7,675 nucleotides of DNA from Dysgonamonadaceae bacterium (GTDB lineage: Bacteria; Bacteroidota; Bacteroidia; Bacteroidales; Azobacteroidaceae), in the NCBI GenBank assembly GCA_031284225.1, contig JAITAH010000271.1, positions 1-7,675 of the forward strand, read 5' to 3'. Positions 1 to 6,339 of this stretch are shown in pieces (the first letter of the stretch is position 1; the number at the start of each line of letters is the position of its first letter). The notes beneath the pieces were generated by a model that was not told the origin of the DNA, did no database searches, and saw nothing but the letters and a program-made list of their open reading frames with translations. Made by a program: the position numbers and the translations under genes.

Positions 1-369
1 AAAATCATTCACATGCGGATAAGAAAGAGGAATGTTAATGAATTTTTCGGTTTCCTTGTCAAAGCGTTGCAAACCGGCTGTTGTGCCCACCCAAAAAAAA
101 CCGTTCGAATCTTCCAGTACGGATAAAACGGAATTAACCATTAAAGTCGTACTGTCGTTCGGGTCGTTATAGTAGGTTTTAAAATTCAAGCCATCAAAAA
201 CATTCAAACCGTTATCCGTACAAATCCAGATCAATCCCTGTTTATCCTGATAAATCCGGTTGATGTGGGTATTCGACAGGTGCTCTCTGTAAAATTTGTA
301 GGCATTGCAATACAAATAATCGGAACTACCGAAAAAAAATAATAGCAGCATTAGTAATTTAACTTTCAT
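1..369 (-). CDS. HTCS-type sensor regulator, N-terminal part only (cut by window edge)
   Basis: The reading frame on the minus strand starts at the ATG at 369-367 and stays open for 123 codons to the left edge, so only the N-terminus is present. Residues 1-21 form a signal peptide (MKVK, then a Leu/Phe-rich core). Two propeller-type repeats follow, at about 34-66 (core IYQDKQGLIWICTDNGLNVF) and about 79-110 (core VLEDSNGFFWVGTTAGLQRF). Each has the D-x-x-G-x-x-W-hydrophobic-G/C-T-x-x-G-L pattern of the Reg_prop family. Such repeats build the periplasmic sensor of hybrid two-component systems (HTCS), which usually continue into a Y_Y_Y domain, a histidine kinase, a receiver and an AraC-type DNA-binding domain. 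None of those later parts is visible here. Divergent placement next to a susC/susD operon fits an HTCS that senses a glycan fragment and activates 598 onward. A one-component or non-hybrid kinase with the same sensor cannot be excluded. Confidence 0.85.
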   Translation of the reverse strand, partial: MKVKLLMLLLFFFGSSDYLYCNAYKFYREHLSNTHINRIYQDKQGLIWICTDNGLNVFDGLNFKTYYNDPNDSTTLMVNSVLSVLEDSNGFFWVGTTAGLQRFDKETEKFINIPLSYPHVNDF

Positions 370-373
370 AGGA

Positions 374-385
374 AACAAATTTGTT
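374..385. repeat. 12-bp perfect palindrome in the sensor-gene leader
   Basis: AACAAATTTGTT is a perfect inverted repeat with no spacer, ending 4 bp before the start codon of the minus-strand sensor gene. It could be an operator or only a product of AT-rich sequence. It is too short to form a stable RNA hairpin. Confidence 0.3.
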
Positions 386-421
386 AATTTATGAGATTCG
401 TACAGTAGTTTTTTTCGTAAG

Positions 422-429
422 CAAAAATA
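422..429 (-). promoter_or_regulatory. Candidate -7 box for the sensor gene
   Basis: Read on the minus strand, this is TATTTTTG, an exact match to the Bacteroidota -7 consensus TAnnTTTG. It would give a leader of roughly 45 nt before the ATG at 369. No convincing -33 TTTG lies about 19-21 bp upstream; the nearest minus-strand TTTG is at 461-464, which is too far. The box therefore rests on one element in AT-rich DNA. Confidence 0.3.
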
Positions 430-467
430 ATAAATTTTCATTAGATTTTCTACATAAAAGCAAATAA

Positions 468-496
468 GCGACATTTTTTAAACTATTGGCGACATT
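468..496. promoter_or_regulatory. Direct repeat GCGACATT x2, 21-bp period; candidate operator
   Basis: GCGACATT occurs at 468-475 and again at 489-496, identical in all 8 bases and offset by 21 bp, which is two helical turns. The two copies therefore face the same side of the DNA. They are GC-containing islands in very AT-rich surroundings and lie about 70-98 bp upstream of the candidate -7 box for the operon. AraC-family domains, as found at the C-terminus of HTCS proteins, commonly bind paired direct repeats, so this is a reasonable activator site. That role is inferred. Confidence 0.45.
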
Positions 497-565
497 CCTG
501 TAAATATCTATTCATTTAAGTAAGCAGGAGAGATAAATTTACAAATCTATGTAATTATTTAAGCT

Positions 566-573
566 TAATTTTG
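566..573 (+). promoter_or_regulatory. Candidate -7 box for the GH26-like/FAD/susCD operon
   Basis: TAATTTTG matches TAnnTTTG exactly. Transcription starting a few bases downstream would leave a leader of roughly 15-20 nt before the ATG at 598, and would exclude the upstream in-frame TTG at 571 as a start. A good -33 element is lacking, as would be expected of a promoter that depends on an activator. The 10-bp palindrome TTAAGCTTAA at 559-568 overlaps the box. Confidence 0.45.
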
Positions 574-597
574 ATAAAAAATTACAGATATAATAAC

Positions 598-1716
598 ATG
601 AAAATATATTTTCGATTGGTTTATCTTTTATTTTTCGTTTTCTTTGCTTGCAACGATAAGGAAACTGCTGTGGACAAAGACACCGTTACATCTGATGAAC
701 ATTCGACAAAAGAGACGAATCAATTATACCGGTCGTTGCACGATTACATGGATAAAGGTATATTGTTGGGACACCAAGATGCGCTTGCTTACGGCAGTAC
801 GTGGTATGGCGAAGATGAACGGTCGGACGTAAAAAGCGCTTGCGGCGACTTTCCCGCCGTTTATGGATGGAATTTGGGAAAAATCGAATCGGGCGCTTTA
901 TTTAATGTAGATTCTGTTTTTTTTACGGATATAATGAAACATATTATCGATGTAAACGACCGGAAAGGAATTTCGGTAATCAGTTGGTATGCCGACAATC
1001 CGGTAACAGGTAACGGCTACGCTGTCGAATCCGACGGAAGTATTGTCGCCTCTCTTTTGCCGAACGGAGAGAATCACGGTAAATATTTGCGTTATCTGGA
1101 TCGTTTCGCTTCCTTTTTTCCGAACCTGAAAAATAAAGACGGAGAATATATTCCGGTTATTGTCAGGCTGTTTCACGATTACAATAATGTACCGTATTGG
1201 TGGGGAAGCAATTATTGTTCTCCCGAAGAATATAAAGAACTTTGGAAGATTACGGTGGACTATTTAAGAAATGTAAAGCAAATTCACCACCTCTTATATC
1301 TGTATTCCATATATTCTCCCAAAACAACGGACGGCATTACGGAAAGTTATCCGGGAGATAAATATGTAGATTTAATCGGAGCGGATTTGTTTTTGAATTT
1401 GGAGGAAGATCCGGAAGGAAACATCTACAGGAAAAACTTGGACAGATCGCTGTCCGCAGTCACCGGTTTTTCGAAAGAACACAAAAAAATACCGGCAATC
1501 AGTTGTACAGGTTTGGATGGAATACGTATATCCAATTATTTTACCAACTTGGTGTATCCGGCTATTTCGAAATACAATATCAGCTATATTTTGTTTTGGA
1601 GAAATGCATGGAACGATGAAGAACATTATTATATCCCTGTTCCGGGACATCCGGCCAGCGATAATTTCTATGAATTTGTAAATAACAATAAAATTTTAAC
1701 ATTAAAAAAGATATAA
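598..1716 (+). CDS. GH26-family lipoprotein with substituted catalytic residues
   Basis: A 372-residue protein with a lipoprotein signal: MKIYFR, a hydrophobic core, then FFAC with lipid Cys18. The following NDKE is acidic and suggests surface export. The ATG at 598 was chosen because it begins this signal. Family 26 glycoside hydrolases (mainly endo-beta-1,4-mannanases) are recognised from GHQDALAYG (58-66), GWNLGKIE (90-97), ISWYADNP (128-135), FHDYNNVPYWWG (192-203), YPGDKYVDLIGAD (251-263), ISCTGLDG (301-308) and FWRNA (333-337). In active members the HE of the first tryptophan motif carries the acid/base and TETG carries the nucleophile. Here these are Asp194 and Cys303. The usual Tyr of the DxY motif is Phe265, and the His of SWH is Tyr131. 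His193, Trp201/202, Trp334 and Arg335 are kept. Length and ends are normal for a single GH26 domain, and no frame damage is seen. It is first in the operon, 9 bp before the FAD gene. Family membership is firm; mannanase activity is doubtful, and a glycan-binding or altered catalytic role is inferred. Confidence 0.9.
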   Translation: MKIYFRLVYLLFFVFFACNDKETAVDKDTVTSDEHSTKETNQLYRSLHDYMDKGILLGHQDALAYGSTWYGEDERSDVKSACGDFPAVYGWNLGKIESGALFNVDSVFFTDIMKHIIDVNDRKGISVISWYADNPVTGNGYAVESDGSIVASLLPNGENHGKYLRYLDRFASFFPNLKNKDGEYIPVIVRLFHDYNNVPYWWGSNYCSPEEYKELWKITVDYLRNVKQIHHLLYLYSIYSPKTTDGITESYPGDKYVDLIGADLFLNLEEDPEGNIYRKNLDRSLSAVTGFSKEHKKIPAISCTGLDGIRISNYFTNLVYPAISKYNISYILFWRNAWNDEEHYYIPVPGHPASDNFYEFVNNNKILTLKKI

Positions 1717-1725
1717 ATTAGAAAA

Positions 1726-3120
1726 ATGCTGACAAGAAGAACCTTTATAAAGAAAACAGGAATGATAGCAATGACGGCAGCAACGCCGGCTTTTGCTTCA
1801 GGAATGGTATCCACAGACAAAGCTAAGACTTTGTCGTTGAGAAAGAACAAGATAAGCATCAACGACCGGTGGGATGTTATTATTGTCGGCGGTGGACCGG
1901 CAGGATGCTCGGCAGCTATTGCTTCTGCCCGTGAAGGCGCCCGGACTTTGTTGATTGAAGCCATGGGGCAATTGGGAGGCATGGGTACATCGGGAATGAT
2001 ACCGGCATGGTGTCCGTTTTCCGACGGGGAAAAAATCATTTACCGCGGACTGGCGGAAAAGATATTCAACGAATCCAAGAAAGGCGTTCCACACGAATCT
2101 GAAGACCGTTTGGACTGGGTGAGCATCAATCCCGAATACTTAGTTTCGGTATATGACCGGATGGTGAGCGCTTCGGGAACAAAAATCCTTTTCTTTTCCC
2201 GTTTGGCTGCCGTAGAAATGTCGGCTGACGATACCATTGATGCTTTGATTGTCGCCAACAAGTCGGGACTTACAGCGTTCAAAGCGAAAGTGTATATCGA
2301 CGCCACCGGCGACGGCGATTTGGCGGCTTGGGCAGGCGCTTCATTTAAGCGGGGCGACGAAAACGGTGTGGTTCAAAGCTCCACTTTGTGTTTTTCGTTC
2401 GCCAATGTAGATTCCTACAATTATACTTACGGTCTTCCCCTGTATGGAGGCGACAAAAAAAGCCCGGTTCATACCGCTATTGCCTCCGGAAAATATCCTT
2501 TGATTGATAAACATTTATGTGTTAACTATATCGGACCGGATGTATTGCAATTCAATGCCGGACATTTGGCGAATATAGACAGTACCGATCCTTGGGCCGT
2601 ATCCCAAGCCATGATTAAAGGCAGGGAAATTGCGACACAATATCTGGAAGCGATGAAAGAGGTTCAGCCGCAAACCTTTGGCGGCGCTTTTCTGGCACGA
2701 ACAGCAGCGCTGTTGGGTGTAAGAGACAGCCGGCGCATCGAAGGAGACTACACTTTCACGGTTGAGGATTGGAGGCAACGCAAATCGTTCGACGATGAAA
2801 TCGGACGAAACAGTTATTATATTGACATACACAAAAACGGATACCCCGCCGTTCATTACGGCAAAGGAGAATCGCATGGTATTCCTTATCGTTGCCTGAC
2901 ACCCAAAGGACTGAAAAACGTTCTGACTGCCGGACGCTGTATCTCGACCGACGAAGAAGCGTTTGGAAGCCTCCGCGTCATGCCGCCCTGTCTGGTAACC
3001 GGCGAAGCGGCGGGAATGGCGGCGGCGCACGCCATCAAGCAATCGAAAAACGATGTACATAAAATAGATGTGGCGTACTTGCGGAAACGATTGAAAGAAG
3101 AAGGACAATACCTGTTATAA
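1726..3120 (+). CDS. Exported FAD-dependent oxidoreductase (FAD_oxidored type)
   Basis: A complete 464-residue flavoprotein. The N-terminus has a twin-arginine signal, TRRTFIKK at 3-10, followed by a mildly hydrophobic stretch and a PAFA cleavage site near residue 24. This implies export of a folded protein with its cofactor bound. A Rossmann dinucleotide motif, VIIVGGGPAGCSAA, spans about 51-64, with the ribose-binding Glu at 78 and LGGMGTSGM at 83-91. ATGDGDLAAWAGA (193-205), VRDSRRIEGDY (332-342) and RVMPPCLVTGEAAGMAAA (417-434) are typical of the FAD_oxidored family (PF12831), which is common but poorly characterised in Bacteroidota glycan loci. Its substrate cannot be read from sequence. 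The start is fixed by the signal peptide. It follows the GH26-like gene by 9 bp and precedes susC by 45 bp, so it is probably co-transcribed and acts on a sugar or sugar-linked group in the periplasm. Confidence 0.88.
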   Translation: MLTRRTFIKKTGMIAMTAATPAFASGMVSTDKAKTLSLRKNKISINDRWDVIIVGGGPAGCSAAIASAREGARTLLIEAMGQLGGMGTSGMIPAWCPFSDGEKIIYRGLAEKIFNESKKGVPHESEDRLDWVSINPEYLVSVYDRMVSASGTKILFFSRLAAVEMSADDTIDALIVANKSGLTAFKAKVYIDATGDGDLAAWAGASFKRGDENGVVQSSTLCFSFANVDSYNYTYGLPLYGGDKKSPVHTAIASGKYPLIDKHLCVNYIGPDVLQFNAGHLANIDSTDPWAVSQAMIKGREIATQYLEAMKEVQPQTFGGAFLARTAALLGVRDSRRIEGDYTFTVEDWRQRKSFDDEIGRNSYYIDIHKNGYPAVHYGKGESHGIPYRCLTPKGLKNVLTAGRCISTDEEAFGSLRVMPPCLVTGEAAGMAAAHAIKQSKNDVHKIDVAYLRKRLKEEGQYLL

Positions 3121-3137
3121 AAAACAATAATGAACGA

Positions 3138-3145
3138 TACTTTTG
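3138..3145 (+). promoter_or_regulatory. Candidate internal -7 box before susC
   Basis: TACTTTTG matches TAnnTTTG and lies 20 bp before the ATG at 3166. A weak TGTT at 3113-3116 is about 21 bp upstream. If real, it would give susC and susD their own transcript and would rule out the ATG at 3130 as the start for that transcript. The match is one short box, so the call is tentative. Confidence 0.25.
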
Positions 3146-3165
3146 AAAACAAAAATAGTTTAAAC

Positions 3166-6100
3166 ATGAAAAATAACATTATTTTTAATTGGTGCCTGTT
3201 CACCTTTATATTTATATTTATATTCGGAAATGAATGGGCTTTCTCTCAATCGGCCCTGCAAATTAGCGGAACAGTTGTTTCCGAAGGTGAACCGCTTATC
3301 GGCGCAAGCGTAATAGAAAAAGGGACCGCTAACGGTACGGTTACAGACCTGAATGGACACTTTTCTTTATCGGTAGTACGCGATGCTTCTCTGATAATTT
3401 CTTATCTGGGATACGAAACCCTGACCGTCAAAACGGGGAATCAATCCGACATAACGATTTCTTTGAAAGAAGCGGTAAACGTACTCAACGAAGTGGTTGC
3501 TATCGGTTATGGCGTTCAACAGAAAAAATTGATCACAGGCGCTACCGTACAGGTAAAAGGAGACGATATCGCCAAATTAAATACGGTGAATGTGCTTGGC
3601 GCTTTACAAAGCCAGACACCCGGTGTGAACATCATTAAAATGAATGGAAAACCCGGCGAAGGATTCAAAGTAACCATACGCGGGTTGGGAACTATTTACA
3701 ATTCAAATCCACTGTATATCATCGACGGCGTTCCCAATGGCGACATCAACATGATTAATCCTTCCGATATTGAATCGGTGGACGTGTTGAAAGACGCTGC
3801 TTCGGCTGCTATCTATGGAGCACGCGCCGCCAATGGCGTGATATTGATAACCACCAAGCAGGGAAAAACAGGAAAAAGCGCCATCCATTACGACGGCTAT
3901 CTCGGATGGCAAACGATAGCCAAGAAAGCGAAAACGCTCAATGCGAAACAGTACATGGAAATGCTGGGAGAAGCGGGATACGACCGCAGTTATCTGGACG
4001 CCAACATACCCGGAGAAATTCTCAACGCCGTAGATAACGGCACTTTCAACGGTACGAACTGGCTCGACGAAATGATTTTGGACAATGCCCCCGTTCAAAG
4101 CCACGCACTGAACATAACCAACGGTACAGAACGTTCTACCTATTCTTTCGGATTTTCCTATACTTCGCAAAGTCCTGTTATAGGCCTGAAAAATCCCGAA
4201 GTAGATTCCGAATACGAACGCTACACCGTGCGAATGAATTCCGAACACAATCTGTTGAAATACGACGATTACACTTTGCTGCAATTCGGACAGACACTCA
4301 CAATGGGCTACGTCGTCCGGAGCGGATTGGGAATGGGAGTCGGAAACCTTTACTGGAACGACGTCCGTAGCGCTTTGGCCGCAACTCCCTTGCTTCCCGT
4401 CTATGACGAAAACAACGACTACCATGCCCCCCTCGCCGGACTGGATTATACCGCCGTCAACCCGCTGGCTGAAATGGACATTAAGCGGTCAAGACTGAAA
4501 AGCAAAAACTATTCGGCCCGGGGCAGCTTCTACCTGATACTGCAACCTTTGAAAAACCTGAAACTGCGCTCCACATTCGGATACGCTTATAACGGATGGA
4601 ACAGCCGGGAATACATACCCGTTTACCGGTTAAACTCCGTTGATTTTGCAGATAACGATAAAATTACACAAGGTGCGGGAAACGGTTTGCAATGGAGTTG
4701 GGACAATACCTTGACATACGATTTCGTTCGGGAAAATCATAAACTTACGGCAATGATCGGAAACTCCATCGAAAAATGGGGATTGGGAGAAGACATTAAC
4801 GGTTCCAATATTCAATCGGAATTTGACCGCTTCGAATACGCCTACCTGAGCAATGCCAAAAAAACTTCTACCTCCACAACCCTTACCGGAGCGCCGTGGA
4901 GCGAAGGCGGGATGCTTTCCTTTTTCGGACGCTTCAATTACGATTACGCCGGCAAATACATGGCGAGCGCAACCCTGCGTGCCGACGGATCGTCGAATTT
5001 TGCCAGAGGACACCGTTGGGGATATTTCCCTTCCGTTTCCGCCGGATGGAACATCACGGAAGAAGACTTTTTCAAAGATTCCGAAAACGTCTTCGATCAA
5101 TTAAAACTCCGTGCAAGCTGGGGTGAAAACGGCAACTGTGCGATACCTGCCTTCCGCTATCTGGGAACCATCGCTTTCGGCAATAACGGCAATGCGGCGC
5201 AATACTATTTCGGCGATAATAAAGAAGTAACCATCGGATCTTATCCCGACATCGTTCCCAATTCGGAACTGACGTGGGAAACTTCGCGGCAATTAAATAT
5301 CGGAGTCGATACCCGGTTTTTACAAAGCCGCTTGGGATTCACATTCGACTGGTATAATAAGGAAACAATCGACTGGCTGGTACAACCCGGATTAGCCGGT
5401 ATCGTAGGAACCGGTAATCCTTACGTCAACGGAGGCGACGTCAGAAACACCGGTATTGAAACCGTCCTGTCGTGGAACGATCGAATCGGCGATTTCAAAT
5501 ACGGAATCAGCGCCAATCTGACCCATAACAAAAACGAAGTCACTAAAATCGCCAACGCAAGCGGAACGATTTTGGGAACCGGAGATATCCTCTCGCACAA
5601 CACAACCTATTTCTACTTGGCCGAAACCGGTTTCCCCATCGGCTATTTCAAAGGATACCGGACAAACGGCATTTTTCAGAATGAAGAAGAGATCAAGGCT
5701 TATGTCCATCCCGAAACCGGAGAAATGATTATGCCTCAGGCAAAACCCGGAGATGTTCGCTTTGTGGACGGAAACAACAACGGAATCATCGACGACGACG
5801 ATAAAACCATGGTCGGCAATCCGCATCCCGACGTTACTTACGGCATTAGCCTGAACTTCGAATACAAAGGATGGGATTTGTCCGTAACAGGATACGGCGT
5901 GGGAGGAAACCAGATTGCCAAATCCTACCGAAATTACACAAACAAGCCTTTCGACAATTACACCACCGAAATACTGGGTCGATGGCACGGCGAAGGAACT
6001 TCCAACCGTTTGCCGGCAATCAATGGAAACAGCATCAATTGGGGATATGTTTCAGACCTCTATATTGAAGACGCCGATTATTTCCGCATCACAAACCTGA

Positions 6101-6315
6101 CAGTCGGTTACGACCTCAATACGGTTTTCCGCGCAAAATTTATCTCTCAGTGCCGGATCTATGCTACCGTTCAAAATCTCCTGACTTTTTCCAAATACTC
6201 CGGAATGGACCCCGAAGTAGGATACAACGGCGGAGACTCTTGGGCATCGGGAATTGACTTGGGTTATTATCCCAGCGCACGTACCTGTATGATAGGCTGT
6301 AATATTAAATTTTAA
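3166..6315 (+). CDS. susC: SusC/RagA-type TonB-dependent outer-membrane transporter
   Basis: A complete 1049-residue protein of usual SusC size. The ATG at 3166 was preferred over the in-frame ATG at 3130 because it places MKNN directly before the hydrophobic core and AFS cleavage site at about 26-28; the longer form adds 12 polar residues ahead of the signal. A carboxypeptidase-D-like domain follows at about 31-100 (ISGTVVSEGEPLIGASV, then SYLGYETLTV). The SusC linker NEVVAIGYGVQQKK is at 108-121. The plug runs over about 119-232, with VTIRGLGTI, PLYIIDGVP, DVLKDAASAAIYGARAANGV and ILITTKQGK. The rest is beta-barrel, including the Asp-rich DGNNNGIIDDDD segment (868-879) followed by GNPHPD, and it ends in a terminal Phe as outer-membrane barrels do. 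It imports oligosaccharides using TonB energy, in complex with the SusD protein encoded 24 bp downstream. The substrate is unknown. The gene symbol denotes the family. Confidence 0.96.
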   Translation: MKNNIIFNWCLFTFIFIFIFGNEWAFSQSALQISGTVVSEGEPLIGASVIEKGTANGTVTDLNGHFSLSVVRDASLIISYLGYETLTVKTGNQSDITISLKEAVNVLNEVVAIGYGVQQKKLITGATVQVKGDDIAKLNTVNVLGALQSQTPGVNIIKMNGKPGEGFKVTIRGLGTIYNSNPLYIIDGVPNGDINMINPSDIESVDVLKDAASAAIYGARAANGVILITTKQGKTGKSAIHYDGYLGWQTIAKKAKTLNAKQYMEMLGEAGYDRSYLDANIPGEILNAVDNGTFNGTNWLDEMILDNAPVQSHALNITNGTERSTYSFGFSYTSQSPVIGLKNPEVDSEYERYTVRMNSEHNLLKYDDYTLLQFGQTLTMGYVVRSGLGMGVGNLYWNDVRSALAATPLLPVYDENNDYHAPLAGLDYTAVNPLAEMDIKRSRLKSKNYSARGSFYLILQPLKNLKLRSTFGYAYNGWNSREYIPVYRLNSVDFADNDKITQGAGNGLQWSWDNTLTYDFVRENHKLTAMIGNSIEKWGLGEDINGSNIQSEFDRFEYAYLSNAKKTSTSTTLTGAPWSEGGMLSFFGRFNYDYAGKYMASATLRADGSSNFARGHRWGYFPSVSAGWNITEEDFFKDSENVFDQLKLRASWGENGNCAIPAFRYLGTIAFGNNGNAAQYYFGDNKEVTIGSYPDIVPNSELTWETSRQLNIGVDTRFLQSRLGFTFDWYNKETIDWLVQPGLAGIVGTGNPYVNGGDVRNTGIETVLSWNDRIGDFKYGISANLTHNKNEVTKIANASGTILGTGDILSHNTTYFYLAETGFPIGYFKGYRTNGIFQNEEEIKAYVHPETGEMIMPQAKPGDVRFVDGNNNGIIDDDDKTMVGNPHPDVTYGISLNFEYKGWDLSVTGYGVGGNQIAKSYRNYTNKPFDNYTTEILGRWHGEGTSNRLPAINGNSINWGYVSDLYIEDADYFRITNLTVGYDLNTVFRAKFISQCRIYATVQNLLTFSKYSGMDPEVGYNGGDSWASGIDLGYYPSARTCMIGCNIKF
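3205..3222 (+). repeat. TTTATA x3 tandem repeat in the SusC signal peptide
   Basis: Three perfect copies of the hexamer TTTATA encode Phe-Ile three times in the hydrophobic core of the SusC signal sequence, and the next codon is again Phe. Gain or loss of one unit would keep frame and change the core by two residues. This could be simple low-complexity coding for a hydrophobic segment. Confidence 0.6.
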
Positions 6316-6339
6316 CAACGATTAAACACATACTGAATA

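Larger units (their letters stand above)
370..597. promoter_or_regulatory. Divergent intergenic control region
   Basis: This 228-bp stretch lies between the start of the minus-strand sensor gene and the start of the plus-strand operon, and it is strongly AT-rich. No plausible gene lies in it. It holds an 8-bp direct repeat at 21-bp spacing, a 12-bp palindrome beside the sensor start, and TAnnTTTG-type boxes facing both ways; these are listed separately. Being the only sizeable gap in the window, it is the likely place where the regulator acts. Confidence 0.75.

Noticed and set aside
404..416. T-run as a possible terminator
   Set aside because: There is no GC-rich inverted repeat beside it, and it lies between divergent gene starts where no transcript should end.
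571..597. TTG at 571 as the start of the GH26-like gene
   Set aside because: It would put nine polar residues before a complete lipoprotein signal that starts at the ATG at 598, and the TTG lies inside the candidate -7 box.
598..1716. GH26-like gene as a pseudogene
   Set aside because: The frame is intact from lipoprotein signal to the normal C-terminus, and most fold and sugar-platform motifs are kept; only the catalytic positions are changed.
2515..3108. Antisense open frame of 197 codons within the FAD enzyme gene
   Set aside because: The sense strand encodes the conserved C-terminal FAD motifs; the antisense product is not recognisable.
3703..4425. Antisense open frame of 240 codons within susC
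   Set aside because: It lies opposite a clearly conserved SusC reading frame, and its translation shows no recognisable domain or signal; it reflects codon bias of the real gene.
5392..5988. Antisense open frame of 198 codons within susC
   Set aside because: Shadow of the SusC barrel coding sequence; no domain marks or independent start context.
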